Source: Ostrinia nubilalis (Eukaryota > Arthropoda > Insecta > Lepidoptera > Crambidae). From it: a stretch of DNA of 64,000 bases. A program made the translations under genes and the position numbers. Below the pieces are notes generated by a model. That model was not told the DNA's origin. It did not search any database and saw only the letters and a program-made list of their open reading frames with translations. Location of the stretch: NCBI RefSeq assembly GCF_963855985.1, contig NC_087104.1, positions 8,184,001 to 8,248,000 of the forward strand. The letters are read 5' to 3'. This document shows, in pieces, positions 39,201 through 48,521 of the stretch (position 1 is the first letter of the stretch; each line of letters opens with the position of its first letter).

Positions 39201-40807
39201 CCGGGTCTGTGCGATTAGGGTCTTGTGCCGAGGCCCCTTAGGGCCCGCGTGGTATTTTTTGCCAGCCCTGCCACCCTATAGTTACGCCACTGCGCGACTT
39301 TATACTTTCTTCAAACTTCAAATTTTAACCAACTAATTTTTTGATACCAGGAGTGCTGCCTTTCCCCGCTGCCGGCCGGGCGCGGCGACGCGGCGTACTC
39401 GCCGGCCGGCCAGCGCGTGTCGGATCGGCACCAGGTGTACGTCAAGCCGCTCACGTCGCCGCTGCCTGCGCACCACCACCTCACCTACCGCTTCAGCCGC
39501 AGCCCCGCCAAGGTAAGGAGTTAGGAGGCTAAGCTATAGATCAAATCCAATCAAAATAGTTTTATTGAGCCATCACTACATTTAGTATAAAACAAAGTCG
39601 CTTTTCGCTGTCTGTCCCTATGTTTGCTTTTATTTTTAAAACTACGCAACGAATTTCGATGCGGTTTTTTGTATTAGATAGTGATTCAAGAGGAAGGTTT
39701 ATATGTATAATTAGCACCGAGCGAAGCCGGGGCGGGTTGTTAATTTAGTGACTCGACTTACATAATACAAGGTAGGTACATAACAATAAAATCAAAACAT
39801 AACATTAACTAGTTTGTTTTACATAAAAATGAGTAGTTTAAGGACTAATTAATTAATTGACAAATAACAAGGCATTAACAATCGAGCAATAATGAGGATG
39901 GCGAAATTTGTTCGATTCCGTACCCACCGCTAAGTAAAAACTGTGTTACGACCAACGACATCCTGGCTACACAGGAGTTGCAGTGGTGGGAAGGGTAGTG
40001 GATAAGTCCCGTTATAGGTAACCGACTACCGATCGCTTCAGCCGTAGCCCCGTCAAGGTAACATGACGACGGCACCGACTACCGATTGTTCCCATTAGCC
40101 CCCACTGGCGTTGCTGGACTATTATGGTGATCCCACTCGTAACACAATAGCTTACCACGAGGTATTAACGGGATTAATATTCTCAAAATAATACCGGTTG
40201 TTCCCATTTGCCCCCACCTGGGGGCTCCTGGGAATGTATTTTCAAAAATATCTCAGTCTCCCTCGTTTCTACGATAGGTATTGTAAACCGAATATTCATT
40301 TTAATATCATAAAAGTTGGGAGGAAACTGAAACTGTGCGATTCCTATCATGCTCATCTTATCTAAATAAAAGTGTAAAGTCTGGTCACTGAGCACGTAGA
40401 ATTTTGTCCAATGACCCCAAGCTACCCATCCTTATCGCCCGCGCGTAATTATATTGCTGTCGCGCTCGCACACTCACTGCTGCCGCCCGTCGCACAGTGG
40501 CGAAAGCAATATAATTACGCGCGAGCGATAAGGATAGGTAGCTTGGGGTCATTGGACAAAATTCTACGTGCTCAGCGACTAGACTATAGTTGCTAATGTT
40601 TTTGCGAAGTTTTTATATTTTTTTCTTAAAATCAAATTATTTTACTCACAGGACCTGCACGCCATCAACACGATGGTATCTTGCGAGGTGGGCGGGCTGA
40701 AGCGCGGCGGCGGCGCGGGCGGCGCGGCGCTCAAGCGGCCTCGCCTCGGCGCCGCCGGCGTCGCGCGCAAGCTGCACGGCCTCATGACCGACCGCCAGGC
40801 TGTCTAG
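30234..40807 (+). CDS. Rbf: Retinoblastoma-family protein (p107/p130-like pocket protein)
   Basis: Seventeen exons encode 907 residues: 30234-30371, 30666-30802, 31123-31329, 31585-31772, 32112-32272, 32528-32663, 32932-33020, 34142-34308, 36360-36570, 36786-37128, 37208-37321, 37433-37542, 38122-38301, 38575-38701, 38790-38887, 39351-39512, 40652-40807. The N-terminal domain shows [16 protein letters not shown]. Pocket A spans about residues 355-570 (TPLTGRGYL, then [18 protein letters not shown]). A Ser-rich spacer follows. Pocket B spans about 665-850 ([37 protein letters not shown]), and the C-terminus is basic. The protein binds E2F/DP and represses cell-cycle genes; the wording is closer to p107/p130 than to vertebrate RB1, as for insect Rbf. 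Exon 8 is followed by eight extra copies of its end, and exons 13 and 17 also have partial duplicates. Introns carry several miniature elements. Confidence 0.95.
31793..31910. mobile_element. Small inverted-repeat element in Rbf intron 4
   Basis: The ends GGCTGAGTTGCATCACCTTAA and the inverted TTAAAGTAAGATGAAGCAAT type CCAGCC pair with a few mismatches. It is flanked by TAA on both sides (31790-31792 and 31911-31913), consistent with a 3-bp TWA duplication as in PIF/Harbinger-type elements. Confidence 0.65.
32331..32478. mobile_element. Inverted-repeat element in Rbf intron 5, related to 38418-38545
   Basis: The ends CCAGGAATACGCGCCCCACC and GGGGCGCGTATTCGTGG pair inverted. Its centre, with words TTTGATCCGAGTAATC and GTGTGCGTGTGCCGATAACAC, recurs inverted in Rbf intron 13 at about 38418-38500, followed there by a similar GGGGCGCGTCTTCGTGGATG end. 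Two members of one non-autonomous family in the same gene. Confidence 0.65.
33035..33240 (-). mobile_element. RTE-type LINE 3' fragment
   Basis: The minus strand reads a C-terminal reverse transcriptase tail: [20 protein letters not shown], then [15 protein letters not shown] and STHKVDR. This is the end of the endonuclease/reverse transcriptase of RTE-type elements abundant in moths. It is 5'-truncated and lies in Rbf intron 7. Confidence 0.75.
33277..33430. mobile_element. Imperfect foldback element in Rbf intron 7
   Basis: CACTTTCACATTAGGGCG and the downstream CGCGTAAATGTGAAAGCGG are near-inverted, and the interior is GC-rich with GCGCGAC/GTCGCGC words. It is probably a small non-autonomous DNA element; no clear target duplication was found. 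Confidence 0.5.
33460..34082. mobile_element. hAT-type non-autonomous element in Rbf intron 7
   Basis: The ends TAGAGATGGG and CTCATCTCTA are inverted. The flanks carry the perfect 8-bp duplication TTCTGTAT (33452-33459 and 34083-34090). CTAGGTG/ACTAGGT words recur near both ends. No transposase frame. The element ends about 60 bp before the exon 8 acceptor. Confidence 0.92.
34210..35343 (+). repeat. Near-perfect 128-bp tandem array of Rbf exon 8 end plus its 5' splice site
   Basis: The phrase CTGTTCGC|GTGAGTAC ends at a constant spacing: the GT falls at 34309, 34437, 34565, 34693, 34821, 34949, 35077, 35205 and 35333, which is eight steps of exactly 128 bp. Each unit holds the last 98 nt of exon 8 and the first 30 nt of the intron. 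Copies differ by only a base or two (for example C for G near 34573 and A for C near 35324). The first copy belongs to the real exon, since only it joins the unique upstream half. The other eight lie in intron 8, each with a strong donor. The frame of each unit ends in a TGA formed by the donor. Confidence 0.97.
35408..35450 (+). repeat. CTTT-type microsatellite
   Basis: A run of TTTC/TTTCC units lies in Rbf intron 8 just beyond the exon 8 array. Confidence 0.8.
35790..36125 (+). mobile_element. RTE-type LINE 3' fragment with TTA-repeat tail
   Basis: The plus strand reads [20 protein letters not shown], then [16 protein letters not shown] and [14 protein letters not shown] before a stop near 36043. 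This is the C-terminal end of an RTE-type reverse transcriptase. It is followed by AATAAAGG and a run of TTA units, the usual tail. 5'-truncated, in Rbf intron 8. Confidence 0.8.
37956..38133 (+). repeat. Tandem duplication of the Rbf exon 13 acceptor region
   Basis: A segment starting TGTTCGCTATTTGTGCG occurs at 37956 and again at 38048 (92 bp apart). Each runs through TAATCCGCC, a pyrimidine-rich 3' splice site and TTCTACAGCCTG, the first bases of exon 13. The first copy (acceptor before 38035) breaks off after CTG into the next unit; the second (before 38122) leads into the real exon. The gene therefore has two nearly identical 3' splice sites 87 bp apart. Confidence 0.9.
38418..38545. mobile_element. 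Second copy of the intron 5 inverted-repeat family
   Basis: GGTGTTATCGG through ACTACAATAATGACGC and GGATCAAA is inverted relative to 32380-32440. The right end GGGGCGCGTCTTCGTGGATG matches the right end of the other copy. It is in Rbf intron 13. Confidence 0.6.
39120..39297. mobile_element. Degraded hAT-like element in Rbf intron 15
   Basis: The left side GTGGTGACGTAACTATA pairs inverted with the right side TATAGTTACGCCACTG, a common hAT terminus (CAGTGGCGTAACTATA). The interior is GC-rich with GGCCC words. No clean 8-bp duplication was seen, so it is an older copy. Confidence 0.6.
39541..39742. repeat. Abundant lepidopteran interspersed repeat
   Basis: It contains AAGTCGCTTTTCGCTGTCTG, ACTACGCAACGAATTTCGAT and an end AGCGAAGCCGGGGCGGGTTG, a widely seen lepidopteran repeat pattern. 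Class not settled from sequence alone. Confidence 0.55.
39880..40190. repeat. SINE-like repeat in Rbf intron 16
   Basis: The GATTCCGTACCCACCG and GCCCCCACTGG segments and the tail TTATGGTGATCCCAC with AGCTTACCACGAGG are shared in part with 25430-25510. The pattern suggests a tRNA-derived SINE family, possibly two partial copies here. Confidence 0.45.
40379..40584. mobile_element. Foldback element, family A, copy 1 (Rbf intron 16)
   Basis: The left arm GTCTGGTCACTGAGCACGTA through CAATGACCCCAAGCTACC and CGCGTAATTATATTGC is repeated inverted on the right side, arms about 85 nt, giving a strong hairpin. Related copies are at 45891, 46401 and 60701. Confidence 0.85.
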
Positions 40808-41352
40808 CGGTAAGCCTCACGATACCACGCCTGTTCATCTCCGCGAGTTTACATCGAAAACAAAACACGCACGATGGCCCACCTACAGGATACTATTCGA
40901 CAAGGCCTCACATACGAGCGAACATTGACTCACGCACGCGTATTCTTGTGTATGATGGAAGAAAATAAAGAAAATGGTGTACTAATAAATACTGTGCAGT
41001 ATTTAACTGCCTAAATAATAATAGAAACACAGAATGTACTTTTTTTTAAGTTGCCTCAAGACTCTAAGAGGTAAATAAGTAGTTAATATTATTCATGATA
41101 AATCATGTATTTCCTCCACCCTTTTCCGCAGTTTGGCACCTCACGTCACATCATTTTACCGAAGTCAGCCCTATAGCTTCGGCGCAGTGCCGATCACTGA
41201 CGTTTGTCAACAAAATGGTGCTTGACTCTTGATACAGGCTAAATTACACCATATTAATAATGACATTGAGCATACATTATTTTTAAATACCTTCGCGAAG
41301 TAAAACTTCTGTACGTAGTACTTATTATTATTCTGTGACGATACGCTTGCGG

Positions 41353-41417
41353 GGCGCCGCCGGCGTCGCGCGCAAGCTGCACGGCCTCATGACCGACCGC
41401 CAGGCTGTCTAGCGGTA
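41353..41417 (+). pseudogene. Detached 65-bp copy of the end of Rbf exon 17
   Basis: Positions 41353-41417 look identical to 40748-40812, the last 60 coding bases of Rbf with its TAG stop and five bases beyond. The copy is 605 bp downstream and has no acceptor of its own. Confidence 0.92.
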
Positions 41418-41435
41418 CGCACCACCTTATAATTC

Positions 41436-41612
41436 AGGCTTGATTTCCTCCTACGCTGACGTCGCTCGCGTACATCGGTCGAGCGTACGAATAAACACAA
41501 TGTTCTATGAAGCACCGCACTGCAACGCTGTCGTCAGCGGCAGATAATTTAATACTGACGACAGCGTTGCAGTGCGGTGCTACCGACGTCAGCGTAGGAG
41601 GAAATCAAGCCT
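41436..41612. mobile_element. Foldback element downstream of Rbf
   Basis: AGGCTTGATTTCCTCCTACG through GACGTCG pairs with CGACGTCAGCGTAGGAGGAA and AATCAAGCCT. An inner pair, AGCACCGCACTGCAACGCTG with its complement, lies between them. Long GC-rich arms, no coding. Confidence 0.85.
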
Positions 41613-43069
41613 AACGTAAACTCATGGTAAGCACACTGATCGAGTTAACTACACATCTGGCAGCCATGATGTCACATCGACGCTCTGGTACAGAAAAGGT
41701 GAACGCGGGGAGGTGCGCAGTTAGCACGATCGGGTTGTATTTGTGTGTCAATAAAACATCCGGAATTAAACTTCCCACAATATTTTCAACTTTATAAAAG
41801 TTTTGCATACAGACATTAGAGAAAAAAATTTATTAAAACTTCCCATTGGCCACCACTGGTGGACATTGGGAAGAAATGAGTTGCAACTCAATACTGATAT
41901 TGGTTAATTTTTGTTTTAGGCACATCAAATCATTTACCACATGCGAGAAGCGAAGAAGTTCAATGAAGTTTTACAGAAGTCTTTTTAGTTTTTACCAAAA
42001 AAAAATCGTTCTCCGCTCTCTAGCCATATCGTTTTATTGTTCAATAACGTTGACGAATTATAAAAAAATCAATTTAATCTAAACCGACAAAGAAAAAGTA
42101 ATAGAACTATTAAAACTTGTCACAATGGGAGAAACTCCTTGGACTGGTTCCAAGTAAATCATGAATTGGTGCTACATTTAACATGAATAATTTTGTCAGT
42201 AGACAATATCCACGCTGATAGTCACTGCATTCATAGAGCACATCCATTTTGATCTCATTTATTTGTTGAGTGTGAATAGTATTGATAATGCATAATTCGG
42301 TGGATACTGATATTTGATATTTGCATGAAATATCTGCCTCACGGACTTTGAAAACCATTTTGTAGTTTGGAGACGAGATGTGATGCAATGTTAAATATTA
42401 GTAAACCCCTGTATGTAGTAAGTTGCTCATTGGTTTTATAATTAAGATTTAAATTTATTAAATACTTTAGTTTCATGATTTTATATTGAAGCCATAGTTA
42501 TCAATTAGCTGTATAACTGTGACTAAGGTAAAAATATTATATTCCAAATTATTTTATTATTGTATGTACGTTATTGAGTACCAATACTTACAGTATAAGA
42601 CAGACTTGACTGAGATTTGCCATAAAATATTTTTTAACTCAAATAAAACACAATATTGCATGTTTGACCATATTTAAGTTCCTTACAGTGTATATGACTC
42701 TTCTTTATCTTTATCCTCCTTCGTTTGTGTTATCTTATTATTTTATTTACTATTAGTTTGTAAGTAATCGGAGAAAAGGATAAAATCAATTTGTTTTAAC
42801 TTCCAATCAAAATTATATGACTGTATATTTCGTACATAACTAATGTATCATGTATTTTAATCTTAGAATAAACAAAAATTCCAATTTTCTTGTTTTTATT
42901 TCAATAGATGTATCATTCCTGTAGTTAGAAGGAGCCCATTAATTCCATATTAGGAGGTGCATTATGCATACTAAATAATATCATGGACGACACAAACATA
43001 TTACAGTCCAATGCATACGTTATCTCGGAACAAAGCACGAGTCAATGCTCAGTACCTTCACAATATTAG

Positions 43070-43260
43070 ATACTAGCTTTTGCCCGCGGCTTCACACGCG
43101 TGAAATTACGTTTGTCACAGATCGTCATAAATTATAGCCTATGTTATTCTGGGTTCTAAACAATAATACTGTAAAGTTTCATCAAAATCCGTTCAGTAGT
43201 TTTTGCGTGAAAGAAGAGTAACATCCAAATTTTCGCATTTATTAGTAGGATTATCATATC
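43070..43260. repeat. Abundant lepidopteran repeat (CCCGCGGCTTC type)
   Basis: It contains CTAGCTTTTGCCCGCGGCTT, TCATCAAAATCCGTTCAGTA and ends ATTAGTAGGAT. This arrangement is found many times in lepidopteran genomes; the class is debated and not resolved here. Confidence 0.65.
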
Positions 43261-43598
43261 AGTAAGGCGAAGGAAATCTGCGGAATCAGCACTCGCAGCA
43301 GTGCATAAGTGCCTGAGCTGAGGCGTGGGAGCGGCACGAGAGGGGTGACTTTGACATAATAATATGACGTGATAGAACTTAATCTGAAGCAAACCTAACG
43401 TCTCGCTGATGTTTGTTAGAAAATCCCCTTCTTCAGAAACCTCGTTCTCACATTGACATAGGTACTTGCCTAGCTTTATAAATTTTTATAATGAAACTGA
43501 TAACGGAAGCAAAGATGCATTTATGTAGGTTATCTCATTAAAATGAAAAACTATGCTTGATTATAATATCAATTCTTTATTCTTAAAAAGGTGTCGAA

Positions 43599-44090
43599 AA
43601 CCATAGTGATCCAAATCATTATTTTCATCTTTGAATACTGATTATGAATTATGCTCAAAACATGCCCAACTAGAGTTAGATCACTATGGTTAACTCTTTA
43701 GTTAGAACTAATTTTATGAATACATGGAACTACATTTATTACACTTAACTAACCTAGAAAACATATGCATTAGATAGGTATAACATTAATAATTACCAGA
43801 CCCGCTTTGAAAAATGTACATAATTGAATATTAGAATTAGTTACTTGTAAGGAATATGTGGAAGTAATGCAACTATAATACAGTAAGCAACACAGATAAA
43901 CACACAGCTATAGATAGAGCAAATTGTGGCAACGCATGTTGAAAAATAATTGCAAGATATGCCTGTGCCATAGTGATCCAATACACAATAATTTTATGTT
44001 TTTTAGAATGTTAAATACGTGATTTTCTTCATGCAAATGGTAGCTGATGATCAACTTTTAAAATGACAATTAGATCACTACGGTTTTAAG
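43599..44090. repeat. Cluster of inverted CCATAGTGATCCAA motifs
   Basis: The motif CCATAGTGATCCAA appears at about 43602 and 43970 on the plus strand. Its inverse TTAGATCACTATGG/ACGG appears at about 43677 and 44068. The four sites form two inverted pairs, suggesting a non-autonomous element or nested pair of elements. Confidence 0.55.
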
Positions 44091-44263
44091 CCCTAGGATT
44101 CCTTCATGTTAGGCGTCTTGAGTCGGAGGTCAATAATTCATTTACAGTATCGCACATTGAAATACTTTTTACTTGCAGTTAGTGCGGTCTTGCAAACGCA
44201 CAACTGACATGCTCAAAACGGTTAATTTAAAAGAAAGTTAAAAAATTGAAGGTATAGTATACT

Positions 44264-44478
44264 ATACTTACGAGCAAAAGTATGGAATCACCACCTTGTG
44301 TTTTGGTCCGAGCAATATTAAGAACTGAATGACTATGTATGTATCTGTGGTATCAATTTAAAGTTTATAATATTACCTTTAAAATGGTTCCATTTTTATT
44401 TGTCTTCCATTAGTCATTTAGCTTTTGTGAGCGCTCGAAATAAATGGGGTGATTCCATATTTTTGCTCGCGAGTGTAT
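44264..44478. mobile_element. Tc1/mariner-type miniature element
   Basis: The left end TATACTTACGAGCAAAAGTA with TGGAATCACC pairs inverted with GGTGATTCCATATTTTTGCT and CGCGAGTGTATA. It is flanked by TA on both sides. About 215 bp, no transposase. It ends about 80 bp beyond the Sgf29 stop and may supply its 3'UTR. Confidence 0.75.
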
Positions 44479-44559
44479 ATAAGGACATTATTGAATCTAG
44501 AGCATCTGTTGGTCGGCGGCGGGGCCGGGCGGCGGCGCGGGCGCGGGCGCGGCGCGGGG

Positions 44560-47500
44560 TCAGGTGGCGCGGCCCTTGCCCTCCTTGATGGCGATCACGT
44601 AGCGCTGCGCCACGCGCTCCGGCGGCGAGTACCCGTCCGCGTACGACGAGTCCTACGTACAAAAGAAACATAAGTATAGTAGGCGCGCGAGTTCATGTCC
44701 ATCCTGAAGAATGCGGTAGTGCTGTTACCTAACTAATTATGCTAATGTCGATATCGATAATTATTACCAATTAAGTAGGTCAACCTTATCTACTTATTCC
44801 ATATTTTTTGCAACTTATAAGTAAGTATAAGTAAGTAAGTAAGTCCCCGATGGACATGAACTCGCGCGCCTACTGTATCTACGAGGTGTGGTCTCGTTGT
44901 TACAAATTACGAAAAACGACATCACAATTCAAAACGGCAAAATTAAAAATGTTCAAATAGTAGATGTTCCATTTATTGATCACTTAAGACTTGAGTCCTA
45001 AAATTCTCCAGCAATAGACACAGACGATAAGAAGTTAGTATATGGAGATTATACTAGCAACGCAGCATTCTTTTAAACGGTATATAGGACAAGGTGCAAG
45101 CTGTATTTTAGAGATAAATTAGTGTCTCAAATATGTTTTTTTAATCGAATGATTGGAGTGTTAAAGCAGACACATTATTACGAAATTAGTTTGGTACAAG
45201 TATACTAACTTACCTCAAACAGCACTTCATAGGGGTCAGCGGCATTAGCAGGCAGTCTGTTAACAACAGCTCTATAGAAGCAACGTAGTTTGTGGGTACA
45301 GCGCCATAACCACCGTTCCCTTGGGGAACAGCGCATGCTTCTTGGAGCGCTTTATAACGAAGCTAGTTTGGCTACAACTTACCTCAAACAACACTTCATA
45401 GGGGTCAACGGCATTAGCAGGCAGTCTGTTAACAACAGCTCTATAGAAGCACGTGGTCTGTGGGTACAGCGCCATAACCACGGCTCCTTTGGGGAACAAG
45501 GCATGCTTCTTGGAGCGCTTTATAACGAAGCTAGTTTGGCTACAACTTACCTCAAACAACACTTCATAGGGGTCAGCGGCATTAGCAGGCAGTCTGTTAA
45601 CAACAGCTCTATAGAAGCACGTAGTCTGTGGGTACAGCGCCATAACCACCGCTCCTTTGGGGAACAACGCATGTTCGTCAGTACGCGGCGATGCTCGCTG
45701 CAGCGGCAGCGGCACAACGCGGCGCTTGCTTAACACGTGGCGGTTCTTTTGCTCCTCGTCGATGTCGTCAACCTCGTACTTGCCTTGAGCCGGGAGCCAG
45801 CTCACGACCTGTGCAGGTGAACATTGTCATTGTATAGACAGCACATTGGAGTACACATTTTTAACAAAATATCACTTACTACATCTAAAGCGTTGTCCGT
45901 GAGCACGTAGAATTTTGTCCAATGACCCCAAGCTACCCATCCTTATCGCTCGCGCGTAATTATATTGCTGTCGCGACTGTGCGAAAGGCGCCCGCAGTGA
46001 GTGTGCGAGCGCGATTAGCTCTTAGTGTTAGCTTGATTTACTGTGGTCTGTACAAATCACTATTGAGCTTATTCTAGCCCTTCTATTCAGGCGAGGCGAC
46101 AAGAGTTGACCTCTTCTGCATTGCGGCATCGGCATCCGAATGCCGATTCAAGCAAGAGTCGTTAGTTCGATCCCCATCGACCTTTATAAAGTTAGAGTTA
46201 GTAGTTACCAGACAACTTTAAAAATGTATGTAAATGTGTATAGAAGAACCAAACAGGGACTTGGAAAAAGGCCTTGGTAAATTGCAATCGCAGAATCAGT
46301 TGTGGAAATCCGTGGCCTTTATCGAGCAGTGGACGGCATTAGGTTGATTGAAACGATGAATTATGAAAGGAAATGCATTTGAATGTGAAGGAGATACTAT
46401 AGTCTGGTCCGGGAGCACGTAGAATTTTGTCCAATGACCCCAAGCTACCCATCCTTATCGCTCGCGCGTAATTATATTGCTGTCGCGACTGTGGGACGGG
46501 CGCCCGCAGTGAGTGTGCGAGCGTGACAGCAACATAATTACGTGCGAGACCAGACTCTAGTAATAAAACAGGAGCCCAAACCTCAGCCAAGATCCAGTTC
46601 TCCTCCTTATCAGACACTCTCACGAGCGCAGCCACCGCATCGCCCGGGTGAGCAATATGGCCAGGGTCGGCCGGCACCGCGCCGCATAGTGCAGGCGCGC
46701 GCTCGCCCGCCCTTCCCACGTGGAGAGGTAGCGTCTGTGCGGCGCTTAGAAGCATCTTCATTAGCGCGCCGCAACCGATGGTTTCTTTGTTGCCCGCGTG
46801 ACGCGCCTGGGAAGATAGAAAGAAAGAAATAGAAATACCCTTATTTGACACGAAAATACAAATGAACAAATAAAAGAAGAGAAAAAAAACTAATGCTAAA
46901 CATGTCTGTAACATTATGAATATTCCATCTTTGTACAACACCATGTTTAATGGCAAACAAAGATTCATCATCATCATCTCAGCCATAGGACGTCCACTGC
47001 TGAACATAGGCCTCCCCCAATGCTTTCCATGTTACCCGGTTGGTAGCGGCCTGATTATGATTATTTATTTATTTGGATGATGAAATGAATAAGAATTTTT
47101 GAAATGGATAACACTTTTAAGCACACCACACTCTTAATAGCACATCTCTTAAACTTAAAGTAAGTGCAGCATTTATGTGTGCTCTGCTTCATAGCATTTA
47201 GTATATTCTACTTCTACTGACTACTATATTAGCATTTAATTCATAACAATAGGCCACCTACTTGGTAATTCTGTACAGTTCCAAAATAAGTTTTATGTAA
47301 CTTAAAACTGTACCAACAATACAAATTAATAAGGTAGACTTAGAATATAACATACCTGCATTCTTCTTTCATTCTTAATGGCTCTTATCTCATAAATCCG
47401 TGTGAGAGCCGCCCTGAGGAGTCTTTCTTCTTGTTCTGCTGCTGTCAGCCCAGCCTTGTACAAGTTCTTTAATTGTTGTTGCTGTAAAGAAAAATTTAGA

Positions 47501-48052
47501 ATAGTCTATATTAAAAGCATTTTGAATCATCAGATTTATTAATAAAAACAACATAGTCCCTGTATTTACTGGAAACAAAGTTAATGGTTATTATGGTTTC
47601 TTCATATCCATTTGAAAATTACCTGCTGGGAAGAACCAGAAGAGTCCTCTGCATTTGATGGTGATTCTGCTGCCTTTTCCGCCCGCAATATATTATCAAT
47701 ACATTGCTCATTGTGGCTCCTCTCTGTTTCTATATCGTATACCAGCCTATGCAAGCTCCGAAGACGTTCCTACAGAAATATTAAAGAATAAGCTTCACAT
47801 TATCACATGATATAATACAAAGTTTTGCCCAGAATCATTGCTAGATAATTAGTATTATGGCTATCTTACTAGGCAAAAATAGAAATCTAAAATTCCATAC
47901 AATTCCCAGGGAAAAACAAGCTTTTACATGGGTAGCTAATATTTTAGTAGTAAGTGGTTTAGAAAGAATCTAAAGGTAAAAGAATTTATTTCAATACAAA
48001 ACTATAAACATACTTGAACTTGCTGGGCAGCAACATCAGCTGTAAGCGGCAT
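44560..48052 (-). CDS. Sgf29: SAGA-associated factor 29 (double tudor chromatin reader)
   Basis: Six exons give 295 residues: 48014-48052, 47623-47769, 47356-47481, 46582-46806, 45551-45808, 44560-44652. All junctions are phase 0. Residues 1-105 are coiled-coil-like. From about 145 on is the SGF29 tandem tudor domain: HPGDAVAALVRV, NWILAEVVSWLPAQGKYEVD, then DIDEEQKNRHVLSKRRVVPL, ALYPQTTCFYRAVV, YEVLFE and DSSYADGYSPPERVAQRYVI. The EVDDID acids and the aromatic YPQTT/FYR positions are those that bind the H3 N-terminus and methyl-Lys4. It recruits SAGA (Gcn5 acetyltransferase) to H3K4me3. Length agrees with fly and human (about 290). Exon 4 uses an unusual donor, GTTTGG. Intron 5 contains two extra copies of the end of exon 5. 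Confidence 0.94.
44678..44874. mobile_element. Inverted-repeat element beside the last Sgf29 acceptor
   Basis: AGTAGGCGCGCGAGTTCATG with TCCATC at the left matches inverted GATGGACATGAACTCGCGCG with CCTACT at the right. The flanks carry GTAT on both sides. It starts 25 bp from the 3' splice site of the last Sgf29 exon (at 44653), so it has replaced the intron sequence just upstream of the pyrimidine tract. Confidence 0.8.
45214..45675 (-). repeat. Three tandem copies of the Sgf29 exon 5 end with its 5' splice site
   Basis: On the minus strand the segment from about CATGCnTTGTTCCCC to TTTGAG|GTAAGTT occurs three times; the donors fall at 45550, 45382 and 45213 (spacing 168 and 169 bp). Each unit is about 120 nt of exon 5 plus about 48 nt of intron. 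Read through, copies one and two stay in one open frame (168 = 56 codons); the third has a one-base insertion and stops at 45272. The third copy has the most divergent downstream intron start, so it is likely the original boundary. Copies look over 90% identical. Confidence 0.95.
45891..46013. mobile_element. Foldback family A, copy 2 (half copy, Sgf29 intron 4)
   Basis: It shares GAGCACGTAGAATTTTGTCC, CAATGACCCCAAGCTACCCA and CGCGTAATTATATTGCTGTC with 40379-40584. The right arm is mostly missing. Confidence 0.8.
46290..46365 (+). mobile_element. RTE-type LINE 3' end remnant
   Basis: It contains GCCTTTATCGAGCAGTGGAC and GATTGAAACGATGA, the last bases of the RTE-type elements seen at 56480-56560 (plus strand) and, inverted, at 46970-47060 and 62185-62395. 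Short and diverged. Confidence 0.5.
46401..46556. mobile_element. Foldback family A, copy 3 (next to the Sgf29 exon 4 donor)
   Basis: It opens with AGTCTGGTCCGGGAGCACGT and carries the same CAATGACCCCAAGCTACCCA and CGCGTAATTATATTGC words. It closes with an inverted CATAATTACGTGCGAGACCA plus GACT. It ends about 24 bp from the 5' splice site of Sgf29 exon 4 (46581). Confidence 0.8.
46965..47062 (-). mobile_element. RTE-type LINE 3' tail
   Basis: The plus strand shows a TCATCA run, then CAGCCATAGGACGTCCACTG, CTGAACATAGGCCTCCCCCA and GGTTGGTAGCGGCCTG, the signature of the 3' end (inverted) of RTE-type LINEs in moths. It lies in Sgf29 intron 3. Confidence 0.8.
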
Positions 48053-48521
48053 TTTAGTTGGGTACAGCCGCCAGATACCTGGCTATCCTTATAACGTAGA
48101 ACCAGCTCACCAACACGAATACCTGCAGACCGACAGCGGGAATCAAGAAGATATGAAGAAGTATAACCGAGTAATTATTATCTGAGAAAGTAACACACCA
48201 TAATAGTTAAATTAAACCAAAACTTTAGACTACTTCTCATTTGAACTAAGTTATTCGTGTAAGTTTAATGACAAATTATTATTGCTTAAAATAGCGCATC
48301 AAGAATATCACTAAATAGGTAGTTGATTAGAAATATTTACCAAAAAAATCCCACTGAATCGATTGCACAAAGTACAAACAAACATTAGAGTTTGACAGTT
48401 CTGACACAAACAAAAAAAATGGCAGGCTGGTGTAGTTTAACTACGCTTTCTAGACAATCGACTTTTATATGGCTAAAATTGAGATGTAAAACCCCATAAG
48501 TATTTTTAGCTGTTTTGACGC

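Larger units (their letters stand above)
40808..44559. other. Spacer between Rbf and Sgf29 (convergent genes)
   Basis: It holds the Rbf 3'UTR (AATAAA signal at 40965 area and others downstream), the detached exon 17 copy, several repeats listed separately and, near 44560, the 3' end of the minus-strand Sgf29 gene. No further gene is supported. Confidence 0.5.

Noticed and set aside
45290..45733. 147-codon plus-strand frame with internal repeats
   Set aside because: Antisense shadow of the triplicated Sgf29 exon 5.
46100..46195. tRNA-like GTTCGATCCCC segment
   Set aside because: No cloverleaf can be drawn around it; probably SINE debris.
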